DNA of 41,069 bases from Chloroflexota bacterium (GCA_029782225.1 JAKOVF010000400.1:1-41069); one strand, 5' to 3'. Counted from the first letter of the stretch, positions 1-8,807 are shown. Program-made: numbers and translations. Notes: generated by a model not told the origin, from the letters alone.

Positions 1-735
1 GTAATCTTCCGTCCGTTTTTCCTTGGGCGCGGTAAAGATTGTCTTTCCATCCCCATACTCGACAAGTTCTCCCTGTAGGAAGAACGCGGCGTAGTCCGCG
101 GTGCGGCCAGCCTGTTGCACCGAATGAGGCACCAGGATGACCGTGTATTCCTTTTTTAGTTCCTGCAACGCGGCCTCTACCTTGCCGGTGGAGATCGGGT
201 CCAGTCCGCTGGTGGGTTCGTCGAGCAGGATCACTTCGGGCTGTAGAGCCAGTACGCGGGCCAGACAGATGCGCTGTTGTTGTCCCCCGGAGAATGAGAT
301 CGCTGGATCGTCCAAACGGTCCCTGACCTCATCCCAGATGGCAGCCAGCTTCAGGCTGCGCTCGACCGCCTCATCCAGACGGGACCTGCGCTTCTCGCCG
401 GTCAATTCCAGTCCGTAGGTCAGGTTCTCACGCAGGCTCATCGGCAGGACCACGGGACGCGCAAAGACCATGCCCACCTTCCGTCGCAATGCGATGGTGT
501 CAAGATTGGGATCTAAAATATTCATACCGTCGAGCAAGATTTGTCCACTCACAGCTTTGACTTCGGTGAGATCGTTCAGGCGGTTGAGACAGCGTAGCAG
601 CGTGGACTTGCCTCCGCCAGCCGGGCCAAACAGCACCGTGATCGCGTGAGCAGGGATGGACATGTTGATATTCCGCAGCGATTCCGTCCCGTCGGAATAT
701 TGGAGCGAGAGATTTTCGATAACAATTTTGTCCAT
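1..735 (-). CDS. pstB: Phosphate ABC transporter ATP-binding protein PstB (runs off left edge)
   Basis: This is the cytoplasmic ATPase that powers PstSCA phosphate import. The frame is open from the ATG at 735 to base 1 (245 codons), so only the last few residues are missing. Visible motifs are a Walker A of the form GPAGGGKST (most PstB have GPSGCGKST), the intact signature SFSGGQQQR, Walker B and D-loop LLDEPTSGLDP, and a switch histidine in VPHSVQQA. It starts one base after the pstA stop (TGA-C-ATG), so it is the last visible gene of pstSCAB. A second paralogue lies at 3602-4363. Of the two, this copy has the canonical signature and is the likelier working subunit. Confidence 0.93.
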   Translation of the reverse strand, partial: MDKIVIENLSLQYSDGTESLRNINMSIPAHAITVLFGPAGGGKSTLLRCLNRLNDLTEVKAVSGQILLDGMNILDPNLDTIALRRKVGMVFARPVVLPMSLRENLTYGLELTGEKRRSRLDEAVERSLKLAAIWDEVRDRLDDPAISFSGGQQQRICLARVLALQPEVILLDEPTSGLDPISTGKVEAALQELKKEYTVILVPHSVQQAGRTADYAAFFLQGELVEYGDGKTIFTAPKEKRTEDY

Positions 736-736
736 G

Positions 737-1600
737 TCACCACTGCCGTCTGGCGCGCGCCCGCGAACGAATGATGGTTGCAATAATGTTCATGCCCAAT
801 ACGAAGATCAACAGCACCAGCGCTGTGCCATATTGGATTTGGATCGGCATCTCAGGCACTTGCGTTGAAATGACAAAGAGATGATAGGGCAGGGCCATGG
901 TCGCATCGAATGGCGAGTGCGGCAGCCGCGGCAGGAAGAACGCCGCACCTGTGAAGAGGATCGGTGCGGTTTCGCCCGCGGCGCGTTCCAGTCCCAGGAT
1001 GACGCCGGTCAAAATGCCGGGCAGTGCTTCCTTCAGGACGATCCGGCGGATAGTCTGCCAGCGGGTCGCGCCGAGCGAAATGCTCACCGTGCGAAATGCC
1101 TGTGGCACGGCGCGTAATGCCTCCTCTGCCGTGCTGATGATGACCGGCAAAGTCATGATGGAGAGGGTCAGCGACGCGGCGAGGATGCTGGTGCCAAACT
1201 TCAGGAAGAGGACAAATAATCCCAGCCCAAAGAGACCATATACAACTGAAGGGATTCCTGCCAGATTGATGATCGCGATGCGAATGAGACGCGTCACTCC
1301 CGTATCGCGGGCGTATTCCGATAAATAGATCGCCGCGGCCACCCCAAGAGGAACCGAGAAGATCGCGGTGCCAATTGTAAGATATAACGTGCCGACAATT
1401 GCCGGAAGGATGCCGCCGGCGCGCATCCCATCATGGGGAAAGCCGGTCAGAAATTCCAGCGAAATCGCTGGCGCTCCCTGTGCCAAAATATAAATGACCA
1501 CTGCCACGATCGGGATCACGGTCAGCACGGCCATCAGTGTGATGAAACCATATCCAAAACGTTCGGTGATCTGACGGTTTCGAGCCGAAGCGCGCTTCAT
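737..1600 (-). CDS. pstA: Phosphate ABC transporter permease PstA
   Basis: One of the two integral membrane subunits of the high-affinity phosphate importer. The 287-residue protein has about six hydrophobic segments, the first near residues 18-42 and the last near 258-280. It carries the cytoplasmic permease loop (EAA-like) around SLGATRWQTIRRIVLKEALP, which docks on PstB, and GLERAAGETAPI typical of PstA. Its ATG overlaps the pstC stop in an ATGA junction, and pstB begins one base after its stop, so the three are translationally coupled. Confidence 0.95.
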   Translation of the reverse strand: MKRASARNRQITERFGYGFITLMAVLTVIPIVAVVIYILAQGAPAISLEFLTGFPHDGMRAGGILPAIVGTLYLTIGTAIFSVPLGVAAAIYLSEYARDTGVTRLIRIAIINLAGIPSVVYGLFGLGLFVLFLKFGTSILAASLTLSIMTLPVIISTAEEALRAVPQAFRTVSISLGATRWQTIRRIVLKEALPGILTGVILGLERAAGETAPILFTGAAFFLPRLPHSPFDATMALPYHLFVISTQVPEMPIQIQYGTALVLLIFVLGMNIIATIIRSRARARRQW

Positions 1601-2493
1601 GACAGGATCCTCTCCGCCCGTTTCTTGGATTGAAACACAACCGATGAAGCAGCAATGTTAACTGCCAGCGAAATAATGAACAGAACCATGCCGATAAAGA
1701 ACAGAACATGATAGTGAGTACTTGTGTTGGCGACCTCGCCCATCTCTGCCGCGATGGTGGCGGTCATGGTGCGGGCGGGGGCGAAAAGACTACTGGGCCA
1801 GATGGCGAGCACCGGCGCGTTGCCTGTGACCATCATCACCGCCATGGTCTCGCCTATCGCACGGCCGATGCCAAGCATGATAGCTGTCAGCACCCCGGAG
1901 CGGGCCGCGGGCAGGGTCACTCGCCAGATGGTTTGCCAGCGGGTCGCACCCAATGCCCAGGCGCCTTCGCGGTAGGAGCGTGGCACTGTATCGAGAGCAT
2001 CCTCCGCGATGGAAACGATGGTTGGGATGGCAATACCTCCCAGCAGCACTGAGCCCGTGAAGGCGGTCAGACCGGTGGGCAAATTGAGAAAGGTTCGCAG
2101 AAATGGGGAAAGAACCAGAATACCAAGGAAACCAAGCACCACCGAAGGAAGGCCACCGAGCAACTCGACCAGAGGCTTGAGAAGCTCTCGCATCCAGCGC
2201 GGTGCAATCTCAGAGATATATACGGCCGTGGCAATCCCAAATGGGATCGCAATCAGTGCAGCGCCGATGGTGACGATCAACGAGCCGCTGATCAAGGGCA
2301 GGATGCCGAAGTACTCCTCAATGGGATACCAGCGGACACTGAATAAAGTGGAGAGCGGCACTTCCGTCAGCGCTGGAACGCCTTCGCGGAGCAGGAAGAA
2401 GAAAATGAGAGCGACAAAAATAATGGCAGAGTAGCCCGAGGCCTTGATCGCTCGTGTAATGACAAATTCGCGCCAGTTTAAGGTTTTTTCCAT
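1597..2493 (-). CDS. pstC: Phosphate ABC transporter permease PstC
   Basis: The partner membrane subunit of PstA. The 298-residue protein has about six membrane segments, the first near residues 18-38. It has the docking loop with GATRWQTIWRVTLPAARSG and the PstC-type sequence IGRAIGETMAVMMV. The ATG at 2493 gives the usual family length. It lies downstream of pstS, but the 103-base gap between them is almost filled by a 91-base inverted-repeat element, so message levels of pstS and pstCAB could differ. Confidence 0.95.
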   Translation of the reverse strand: MEKTLNWREFVITRAIKASGYSAIIFVALIFFFLLREGVPALTEVPLSTLFSVRWYPIEEYFGILPLISGSLIVTIGAALIAIPFGIATAVYISEIAPRWMRELLKPLVELLGGLPSVVLGFLGILVLSPFLRTFLNLPTGLTAFTGSVLLGGIAIPTIVSIAEDALDTVPRSYREGAWALGATRWQTIWRVTLPAARSGVLTAIMLGIGRAIGETMAVMMVTGNAPVLAIWPSSLFAPARTMTATIAAEMGEVANTSTHYHVLFFIGMVLFIISLAVNIAASSVVFQSKKRAERILS

Positions 2494-2504
2494 AACTCAC
2501 CATA

Positions 2505-2595
2505 TGTCATTGCGAGGAGGGTGTTTTCCCCGACGAAGCAATCTCCTTGTAAACTTGGGGTTGCTTCGTTGCAACATAGGCTCCTCGCAGCGACA
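2505..2595. repeat. Terminal-inverted-repeat element, copy 1 (MITE-like)
   Basis: A 91-base element with imperfect 15-base terminal inverted repeats, TGTCATTGCGAGGAG (2505-2519) and CTCCTCGCAGCGACA (2581-2595), two mismatches. Inner arms ACGAAGCAATCTCC and GGGGTTGCTTCGT are also inverted. The same termini and AGCAATCTCC core recur at 29468-29612. It codes for nothing and ends one base from the pstS stop, inside the pst operon. It can fold as a long hairpin in the transcript. Confidence 0.85.
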
Positions 2596-2596
2596 T

Positions 2597-3478
2597 CTAC
2601 TTGATCGGCACAAAACCCAGGTCAGCCACGATTTGCTGAGCTTCGGGCGAAAGGATCCAATCCAGATATTGCTTGACGATGCCTGTGGGGTCGCCATTTG
2701 TGTACATGTACAGATCACGCGCAATTGGGTAGGTCTTGTCGTTCACCGTTTCAACTGACGGAAGAACATAGGCTTCCCCCGCTTGTTGTGCAATCGCGAT
2801 CATCTTCAAATCCTTGGGAACGTAGCCGAGTCCATCATAGCCAATCGCATTCGGATTCTGCCTGACCTCTGCCACAATTCCTTCCGATGAAGGCAACAGC
2901 AAAGTGTCCATCGAGAATAGAGTTTTATCGTCTTTTTTACCCAGTCTGAGCACGGTTTCAAGAAAATAGACATGCGTGCCGGAATTGGTCTCGCGCGAAA
3001 GGCGGACAATGGGCCGGTCGTCACCGCCCACTTCCTTCCAGTTCTTGAGCTTTCCGCTGTAAATATCTGAGATTTGCTGAAGCGTGAGTTGTGAGACGGG
3101 ATTTTCCGGGTTGACGATCACAGCAATGGCATCGCGCGCAATGACGTGCTCGACCGGATTGATCCCTTTGGATTGCGCCTCTGTGATTTCCTCCTGTTTG
3201 ATCTGGCGGGAAGCATTAGCGATATCGACGGTGCCGTTGATCAGGGCGGCGATTCCAGTCCCGGAGCCGCCGCCGGTTACTGATATCCGGACCTCTGGAT
3301 GCTCCGCCTGATATTTCTCCGCCCACGCCAGCGCGAGGTTGACGATGGTATCGGAGCCTTTGTTTTCGATGTAAGAAGATGATGAAGGGGAGGAGTTTTG
3401 AGACGATGCTGATGTGGCGCAGGAAGTGCTGATGAAAACGAGAGCAACAAGAAGTCCGGTAAGCAGCGGGCGTTTCAT
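2597..3478 (-). CDS. pstS: Phosphate-binding lipoprotein PstS
   Basis: The extracytoplasmic phosphate receptor of the Pst importer. The ATG at 3478 is chosen because it directly begins a signal peptide, MKRPLLTGLLVALVFISTSC, ending in a lipobox-like STSC; the reading frame extends upstream but the added residues are hydrophilic. The mature part follows a Ser-rich linker and shows PBP-like motifs: NKGSDTIVNLALAWAEKY, GGGSGTGIAALINGTVDIANASR and LSRETNSGTHVYFLE (phosphate-contacting S, R and SGT residues). 293 residues is normal for the family. A TATAAT hexamer at 3486-3491 is only seven bases from the ATG and no Shine-Dalgarno is visible. Confidence 0.93.
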   Translation of the reverse strand: MKRPLLTGLLVALVFISTSCATSASSQNSSPSSSSYIENKGSDTIVNLALAWAEKYQAEHPEVRISVTGGGSGTGIAALINGTVDIANASRQIKQEEITEAQSKGINPVEHVIARDAIAVIVNPENPVSQLTLQQISDIYSGKLKNWKEVGGDDRPIVRLSRETNSGTHVYFLETVLRLGKKDDKTLFSMDTLLLPSSEGIVAEVRQNPNAIGYDGLGYVPKDLKMIAIAQQAGEAYVLPSVETVNDKTYPIARDLYMYTNGDPTGIVKQYLDWILSPEAQQIVADLGFVPIK

Positions 3479-3485
3479 TAGGCTG

Positions 3486-3491
3486 ATTATA
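3486..3491 (-). promoter_or_regulatory. -10-like box of pstS, probably leaderless
   Basis: TATAAT on the minus strand, seven bases before the pstS ATG. No good -35 is seen 17 bases upstream. A start site at normal distance would fall on or next to the initiation codon. Confidence 0.5.
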
Positions 3492-3588
3492 TCGCGAGGA
3501 TGATACAGCGTACCGCCTGGAGGGTCGGAATGAGAATCCATTCTTTGTCTGTACTTTCTCAATGCTTATGAAATAATGCAACAAGCGG

Positions 3589-3594
3589 TAAAAT
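3589..3594 (+). promoter_or_regulatory. -10-like box of the second pstB, probably leaderless
   Basis: TAAAAT ending seven bases before the ATG at 3602, with no Shine-Dalgarno in between. With the pstS box it makes the 123-base gap a divergent promoter region. I could not find convincing Pho-box direct repeats there. Confidence 0.4.
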
Positions 3595-3601
3595 CTATTT
3601 T

Positions 3602-4363
3602 ATGAGTGACCTGGCGTTCTCTGTTCATCATCTTGATTTTTACTACGGTGATTCCAAAGCGCTGTCTGATATCAATCTTGAAATCCAATCCCGCAAGGTG
3701 ACCGCGTTGATCGGACCCTCCGGCTGCGGCAAATCCACTTTCTTGCGCTGCCTGAACCGGATGAATGACACGATCAGCGACACCCGCGTGGACGGAGAGA
3801 TTCTGCTCAACGGCGAGAACATTTACAGCGAGGACATGGATGTGGTGACATTGCGCCAGCGCGTTGGCATGGTGTTCCAGAAGCCAAACCCGTTTCCGCA
3901 GTCCATTTATGATAACGTGGCATTTGGGCCGCGTGTGATGGGAATGGTCGAGGGCAAGAAGCAGTTGGATGAGCTGGTGGAAAGCAGCCTGCGCCGTGCT
4001 GCGGTGTGGGATGATGTAAAGGATATTCTGAGTGAGAATGCGCTCACTCTTGCGCTTGGCCAGCAGCAGAGGCTTTGCATCGCCCGCGTGATCGCTGTCC
4101 AGCCCGAAGTAATCCTGATGGATGAGTCTACGTCGGCTCTCGATCCGATTGCGACTCTGCGCGTGGAGGAATTGATCGCTGAACTGAAGAAGGACTACAC
4201 CATCGTGATCGTGACCCACAACATGCAGCAGGCCGCGCGTGTCTCAGATTACACCGGTCTGTTCTGGCTGGGTGAGTTGGTGGAATTTTCGAAGACGAAC
4301 GAGATTTTCACACGCCCCAGGGAGGAACTAACCGAGTCGTATATTACCGGCAGGATGGGGTGA
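3602..4363 (+). CDS. PstB-like ATP-binding protein with degenerate signature motif
   Basis: The 253-residue protein aligns along its full length with PstB: Walker [20 protein letters not shown]-loop [14 protein letters not shown], and switch region [15 protein letters not shown]. Two hallmark sites deviate. The ABC signature, LSGGQ in PstB, is LALGQ at residues 150-154, so the serine that contacts the opposing nucleotide is Ala and one glycine is Leu. Walker B reads [10 protein letters not shown] instead of DEPTSALD, though the catalytic Glu stays. It is transcribed away from pstSCAB. It could be a weakly active or regulatory ATPase pairing with the first PstB, or a decaying duplicate; the frame is intact, which argues for use. 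Confidence 0.85.
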   Translation: MSDLAFSVHHLDFYYGDSKALSDINLEIQSRKVTALIGPSGCGKSTFLRCLNRMNDTISDTRVDGEILLNGENIYSEDMDVVTLRQRVGMVFQKPNPFPQSIYDNVAFGPRVMGMVEGKKQLDELVESSLRRAAVWDDVKDILSENALTLALGQQQRLCIARVIAVQPEVILMDESTSALDPIATLRVEELIAELKKDYTIVIVTHNMQQAARVSDYTGLFWLGELVEFSKTNEIFTRPREELTESYITGRMG

Positions 4364-4365
4364 CG

Positions 4366-4402
4366 AAAAAACGTTCCGAAGGTTCAAAACCTTCGGAACG
4401 TT
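4366..4402 (-). terminator. Rho-independent terminator of the 4429-5028 gene
   Basis: A perfect 15-base stem (4370-4384 with 4388-4402, arm AACGTTCCGAAGGTT) and a three-base loop. On the minus strand it is followed by a T run (4366-4369), fitting the end of the 4429-5028 transcript. The gene at 3602 converges on it, so it may act in both directions. Confidence 0.8.
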
Positions 4403-4428
4403 GCTTGGTGCTGGGATGTCTCACTTTC

Positions 4429-5028
4429 CTACTTTACTTCGAATTCCTGGGTACTTGCCAGGGAGCCGTTCAAGTACAACTCCACTTTATACTTGCCGAC
4501 CTTCCAGGCCGGTGAATACAACATTTCATACGAGGATGGCAGTCTTATAACGGTGCTTTCGTCGCTGCTCAGGATCGTATTCGCCGGGAAGCCTTTTACA
4601 TCCACCGCGTACCACGCCACCTTCACCAGTTTAGCCCCCGAGGGATCGTTTATATTGAAAAAGATGTACACGGTTTGCTGAGGGCCAAAGGTACTGGTTT
4701 TGGAAGTGCCAGCTTTGTCCTGTGCCAGATAGACATCATAAATGCCCACAGGCGTCGTTGGCGTCTCGCTCGGAGGAACAGGCGTGGCGGTGAAAGCATT
4801 CGTTTCGGTGGCTGCAGCCTGCGGTTGTGCGGAGGTGGCGGCAGCCGCGGGCGTATCTGTGAAAACAACGGTGGTGGGCGGCGGCGCAGGCGTAAAGGTT
4901 GGCGCCGGCGCGGATTTGTTCATATTGATGATGACAGGGATGAGCGCCGCCAGAATCGTTGCCGCGGCGCCAATAATCGCAATCAGCAGGTTCTGGTTAA
5001 TACCGTGCTTTGGCTCTTCTGTGCTCAT
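4429..5028 (-). CDS. Membrane-anchored Pro/Thr-rich protein of unknown function
   Basis: The 199-residue protein starts at the ATG at 5028, which has a good GGAGAG ribosome site; the frame extends further upstream but that part lies antisense to the neighbouring cyclase gene and lacks a site. A single membrane segment (about residues 13-34, LLIAIIGAAATILAALIPVI) follows a short charged N-terminus, then a low-complexity Pro/Thr/Ala linker (about 38-93) and a C-terminal globular part of about 100 residues with alternating hydrophobic strands, suggesting a small beta-sandwich outside the membrane. I do not recognise a family. It is divergent from the cyclase gene at 5125 and may share its promoter region. 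Confidence 0.7.
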   Translation of the reverse strand: MSTEEPKHGINQNLLIAIIGAAATILAALIPVIINMNKSAPAPTFTPAPPPTTVVFTDTPAAAATSAQPQAAATETNAFTATPVPPSETPTTPVGIYDVYLAQDKAGTSKTSTFGPQQTVYIFFNINDPSGAKLVKVAWYAVDVKGFPANTILSSDESTVIRLPSSYEMLYSPAWKVGKYKVELYLNGSLASTQEFEVK

Positions 5029-5124
5029 GATTGTCTCTCTCCACAAGTCGACCTGGCCTGCATTTCCCAGGCTGATCCAAAATATAAGTAAAATCGCCAT
5101 CATTATAATCGTCAGTGCAGTATC

Positions 5125-6924
5125 ATGCCTCAAGAATTCCATTACAGTTGGAATTTTGATCTTCAATCCCCGCCTGAAGCGCTCTGGCCGCTCGTCTCGG
5201 ATACGAACCGTTTTAACCGGGATGCGGGCTTTCCTCCGATGGAACTGCTGGGGATCAAAAATGGCGCCCGCCATGTGCGTTTCAAAATTCCCTTCTATCG
5301 CATGGACTGGGATGAGGAGCCATTCGAGTGGATCTATCCCTATCGTTTTGGCATTCTGCGCCGCTTCCATCACGGCCCGCTGGCGGAGATGCGCGTGGAC
5401 TGCCGTCTCGAACGCTGTGAGCCTTCCGGCACGCGCATGACCTATGAAACATGGGCACGCCCGAATGGATTGCTCGGTTATCCAGCCATTATTCTTGGGA
5501 TCGGGTTCGTCAGTGCGCAAAGATTTGGAAGCATCTTTCATCAGTATGACAGGCTCGCGTCGAACGGGGATTCAACACGCAAAACGCCTGATGGGCAGAT
5601 GCTATCGTCAGGAGGGCAGGACAGGTTCAAGGTCCAGAGCGACCGTTTGCGCGCTCAGGGTGTGGACGAGCGCATCCTCCAGCATCTTGTTCAGTTCCTG
5701 CAAAATGCTGATGACCTATCCATCCAGCGTATGAGGCCGTACGCACTGGCCGAAAGCTGGGGGCTGCCGCGTCGCGCGGTGCTCGAAGCATTTTTACGCG
5801 CCACACGTGTTGGGCTGGTGGATATGTACTGGGATATTCTCTGCCCCGAATGTCGCGGCGTCACCGAAGATGTACCGAATCTCAAAGAACTCAAGGGACA
5901 CTCACACTGTAATACCTGCCAGATCGATTTCTCGGCGAACCTTGACCACAACATCGAAGTCGTTTTCCGCCCAAATCCATCGGTGCGCGCTGTGGATGCA
6001 ACGATTGAATTTTGTGTCGGCAGTCCTCAAAGACAGCCGCATATCCTGTTTTCCTACATCGTGCCCGCAGGCGAAGAACTGCCTCTCGATACGGTGCTAG
6101 AGCAGGGGCGTTACACTTTGCGCGCGACGGAGGTGCCCGGCTCGCAGGCCCTCACCGCGAAGATGGATGGATTGCCGCAGTTGGACGTTCGTGCCCGTGA
6201 ATCGGGCTGGCCTGCTGAGATGAAGGAAATTGGGCTGACTCCCAGGATTCGCCTGATCAATCACACGCCTCAACCGCGGACCTTTGAGCTGGCGCGCACC
6301 GCCTGGTCTGATCAGGCAGCGACAGCAGCCGACGTGACGGTGCTGCAGGTGTTCCGTGACTTGTTTGCGACGGAGGTGGTGCGGCCGGGTGAGGAGATTT
6401 CTGTCGGCGCGGTGTGTCTGATGTTCACCGATTTACGCGACTCAACGAAGCTATATCGGCAGATCGGTGATGCCCCGGCGTTTGGGCGCGTGCGTGAGCA
6501 TTTTGAGATCCTGGAGCAGGCTGTGGCTGCACAGGGTGGGTCTGTTGTGAAAACGATGGGCGACTCGGTCATGGCCGTGTTCAAACATCCCATGGAGGCG
6601 CTGAAAGCGATCTCCAGCGCACAAAAGCAAATTGCATCCAACGGCGCGCCTCCGCTGGGATTGAAAGCCGGCATCCATCATGGCCCCTGCATCGTTGTTA
6701 ATTTGAATGACAGGCTGGATTATTTTGGGTCCACGGTCAATATCGCGGCACGGCTGCCGGGGTTTTCGGCCGGTAACGAGGTCATTATCTCCGAAAGCAT
6801 ACGCAGTGACCCGGATGTGCAGGAGTTTCTTGAAAAGAGTCTCCGGCCCGATTCATTGAGTCGCTTCCAGGCCGAAATACGCGGCTATGATGAACCGCTG
6901 TCCTTGTCGAAGATGAAATTGTGA
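5125..6924 (+). CDS. SRPBCC-zinc ribbon-class III nucleotide cyclase protein
   Basis: A 599-residue cytoplasmic protein in three parts. The N-terminus (about 1-150) resembles an SRPBCC/START-type ligand-binding fold. The middle (about 160-420) resembles the DUF5939 region found with cyclases and holds a zinc ribbon, C240/C243 and C262/C265. The C-terminus (about 425-590) is a class III adenylate/guanylate cyclase domain: metal-binding D436 and D480 (FTDLRDST, MGDSVMAVF), and DYFGSTVNIAAR with D532, N539 and R543. The catalytic set appears complete, so it probably makes a cyclic nucleotide as a homodimer; the substrate cannot be settled by eye. TATAAT at 5104-5109 may be its promoter. A large hairpin follows the stop. 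Confidence 0.85.
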   Translation: MPQEFHYSWNFDLQSPPEALWPLVSDTNRFNRDAGFPPMELLGIKNGARHVRFKIPFYRMDWDEEPFEWIYPYRFGILRRFHHGPLAEMRVDCRLERCEPSGTRMTYETWARPNGLLGYPAIILGIGFVSAQRFGSIFHQYDRLASNGDSTRKTPDGQMLSSGGQDRFKVQSDRLRAQGVDERILQHLVQFLQNADDLSIQRMRPYALAESWGLPRRAVLEAFLRATRVGLVDMYWDILCPECRGVTEDVPNLKELKGHSHCNTCQIDFSANLDHNIEVVFRPNPSVRAVDATIEFCVGSPQRQPHILFSYIVPAGEELPLDTVLEQGRYTLRATEVPGSQALTAKMDGLPQLDVRARESGWPAEMKEIGLTPRIRLINHTPQPRTFELARTAWSDQAATAADVTVLQVFRDLFATEVVRPGEEISVGAVCLMFTDLRDSTKLYRQIGDAPAFGRVREHFEILEQAVAAQGGSVVKTMGDSVMAVFKHPMEALKAISSAQKQIASNGAPPLGLKAGIHHGPCIVVNLNDRLDYFGSTVNIAARLPGFSAGNEVIISESIRSDPDVQEFLEKSLRPDSLSRFQAEIRGYDEPLSLSKMKL

Positions 6925-6936
6925 GGTTAGGACACA

Positions 6937-6993
6937 ACGTCCCGAAGGTTCACTGGTGCAACCGCACCAGCGCAGGCAAATCCTTCGGGACGT
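6937..6993. terminator. Two-tier hairpin between convergent genes
   Basis: Outer arms ACGTCCCGAAGG (6937-6948) and its complement (6982-6993) enclose an inner stem CTGGTGC/GCACCAG (6953-6959, 6964-6970). It is followed by CCGTTTT on the plus strand. It lies 12 bases after the cyclase stop and before the peptidase stop, so it probably ends the cyclase transcript and perhaps both. Its CCCGAAGG arm resembles the hairpin at 4370-4402. Confidence 0.65.
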
Positions 6994-7037
6994 CCGTTTT
7001 GACACTGGTTCGAGCCTTTCGATCAGCGTGCAGGTTC

Positions 7038-8720
7038 TTATTTCAACTCAAGCTCTGTCCTTACTACGCCAGCGCGCTCATGTTTCCCGGTGACTTTGAC
7101 CCTGCTGCCTTTCGACGCTTTGACCACCCACTCAACTTTCGCGCGGTCGGATGTCCCTTCCATGCTTTCGTCGAGGTTCGCCGTTTTATAAGCGCGTCCC
7201 TCCAGTTCACCAAGGAATTCACGCGGCTTTCCACTTTGGAGCGTTGCTCCTTCGGGCAATTCGATCTCGGCCAGCAGTCCGCGGGTCACCTTGCGGTCGA
7301 GTGCTTTCTTCGTGACGTACGTGGGCAGCCAGCCCGTGTTTTCGAAAACCGCACGCAGGCGATACGTGTCCTCTCCCAGGGCGAGGACTTCCGTCGATCG
7401 CAGGGCAAGCTTCGGCGAGATCAGAGCGTGCCAGGTCAGCCAATCCGGGAACTTTTTGATCTCGTCCTCCAAAAACTCGGGCGGGGGATTTGACCAGGCC
7501 AGCATCGCATCCCAGCCGCCAAGTTCCACTTTTCCCAGCTGAGGATGATCGAAGGGGAACCAGGTCACATAGCCCCTGTCGGGCAGTTTTTCATCCGCCC
7601 ATTTGAGGAGCTTGAGGTCATCTTCAACAGGATGCTCGCGGAACCAGTCTATGAACTTGTAATCCTTGAGTCCCGCCTGCTGCATGATGCTCCAGAATTC
7701 GACCGTCCATGCAAAGATGCCGAGGTGATCGTACATCCAGGTATCGAACGCGCCTGTCGTGACATGCTTGGGGTGATACTTGAAATCGTGGAAGACCGAG
7801 ATATGTTTATAGCCAGTTAATTCTGTGCCCTTTTCGCCGATCTTCTGATACGTCCACAAGTCTTCGGCAGGGAATTCATCATCCGGACGGTCGTCGTATG
7901 GCCGCAGGATGACCGCGCTGAACGTGTGAAAACTGACCGCGCCGGTAATGTTGGGATGCGTGCTGATGAACTGCACGATGTTGCGCGCTTCCGGTTCGCT
8001 GACAGGATAGGGACCTGCACCCGGCTGCTCGCCTTCAGTTCTCCACGCAACTGGAAAATTGCGATTCAAGTCCAGACCTTCTTTGGGCTGAGCCACTTTG
8101 AGCAGCGCGCCATCGTAGTTTTTGACGAAGCCTTCCGGCAGAACCCGGTAGTATGTCCCGCCGGTTTCAATCGGATCGCGGCGGATCAGGAGGCGCGGCT
8201 CCTCGGGATGCGGCTTCCACGTGCCATTGGGATCCACAATGCGCATGGAGAGAATGCGTCCATCGCCGTTGATGTCCTCGGCCAGCAAACCATCAATTCG
8301 TTCTTCATCGTACGGGTAGGGCCGCGTACTCGAGCGAATGACCTTGGGTTTCTCCGCAAGTGCCCATTCTGCGCCATCGGGATTAACGCGCGGAACGATA
8401 TAAAACGTGCGTGTATCCAATGCTGCTGTAATATTTGCATCCTTGCCATAGCGCGTGACCAGGGCGTTGATGAAGTACAGCGCCGCGGCGGACGCGGTCA
8501 CTTCGGATGCGTGGATATTTCCGTCGGCCCAGAAAGCCGGCTTCTCCGTATCCGGCCCGGTCTTGACATTGGTCGCGGTGACGAGCCAGACATCGCGGCC
8601 CTCATAACTTTTCCCAATGCTCTCCAGTTTGAGCAGGTCCGGGTATTCCTCGACATATTGCTTGAGCAGCCTGGTCAGGTCCTCGTAGTGATAGAAACGA
8701 TTGAATTGAATGTCGGGCAT
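7038..8720 (-). CDS. M14-family zinc carboxypeptidase
   Basis: A metallopeptidase that removes C-terminal residues. The ATG at 8720 is chosen because it has an AAAGGA site and because an earlier in-frame start at 8744 would lie inside the preceding terminator. Zinc ligands are H70 and E73 in NIHASEVT and the later His near 265 (SFHTFSA); the probable catalytic Glu is near 341 in WTVEFWS. The peptidase domain spans about residues 5-350 and the remaining 210 residues form a C-terminal domain of the kind often seen in secreted or large M14 enzymes. No signal peptide is visible, so it is probably cytoplasmic. 560 residues is longer than classical carboxypeptidases. Confidence 0.9.
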   Translation of the reverse strand: MPDIQFNRFYHYEDLTRLLKQYVEEYPDLLKLESIGKSYEGRDVWLVTATNVKTGPDTEKPAFWADGNIHASEVTASAAALYFINALVTRYGKDANITAALDTRTFYIVPRVNPDGAEWALAEKPKVIRSSTRPYPYDEERIDGLLAEDINGDGRILSMRIVDPNGTWKPHPEEPRLLIRRDPIETGGTYYRVLPEGFVKNYDGALLKVAQPKEGLDLNRNFPVAWRTEGEQPGAGPYPVSEPEARNIVQFISTHPNITGAVSFHTFSAVILRPYDDRPDDEFPAEDLWTYQKIGEKGTELTGYKHISVFHDFKYHPKHVTTGAFDTWMYDHLGIFAWTVEFWSIMQQAGLKDYKFIDWFREHPVEDDLKLLKWADEKLPDRGYVTWFPFDHPQLGKVELGGWDAMLAWSNPPPEFLEDEIKKFPDWLTWHALISPKLALRSTEVLALGEDTYRLRAVFENTGWLPTYVTKKALDRKVTRGLLAEIELPEGATLQSGKPREFLGELEGRAYKTANLDESMEGTSDRAKVEWVVKASKGSRVKVTGKHERAGVVRTELELK

Positions 8721-8742
8721 GGTCTTTCCTTTCTGTAGAAAC

Positions 8743-8784
8743 AAAAAAGCTCAGGCTGGCGAAATTAAGCTGCCAAACCTGAGC
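8743..8784 (-). terminator. Terminator of the polysaccharide operon
   Basis: Arms GCTCAGG (8749-8755) and CCTGAGC (8778-8784), with partial inner pairing, are followed on the minus strand by six T (8743-8748). It separates the DinB-like gene from the peptidase gene, so the peptidase has its own promoter or relies on readthrough. Confidence 0.8.
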
Positions 8785-8807
8785 GCCTTCGTGATGAAAT
8801 CATAAAG

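Noticed and set aside
3479..3601. A Pho box between pstS and the second pstB.
   Set aside because: No pair of 11-base direct repeats with the expected spacing could be found by eye.
3566..4219. A 217-codon minus-strand frame opposite the second pstB.
   Set aside because: It mirrors a clearly coding ABC ATPase and has no features of its own.
5029..5541. N-terminal extension of the membrane-anchored protein to residue 370.
   Set aside because: The extension lies antisense to the cyclase gene; the ATG at 5028 has a good ribosome site and begins a normal anchor.
7926..8738. A 270-codon plus-strand frame opposite the M14 peptidase gene.
   Set aside because: Antisense to the zinc-binding domain of the peptidase; no recognisable motif.
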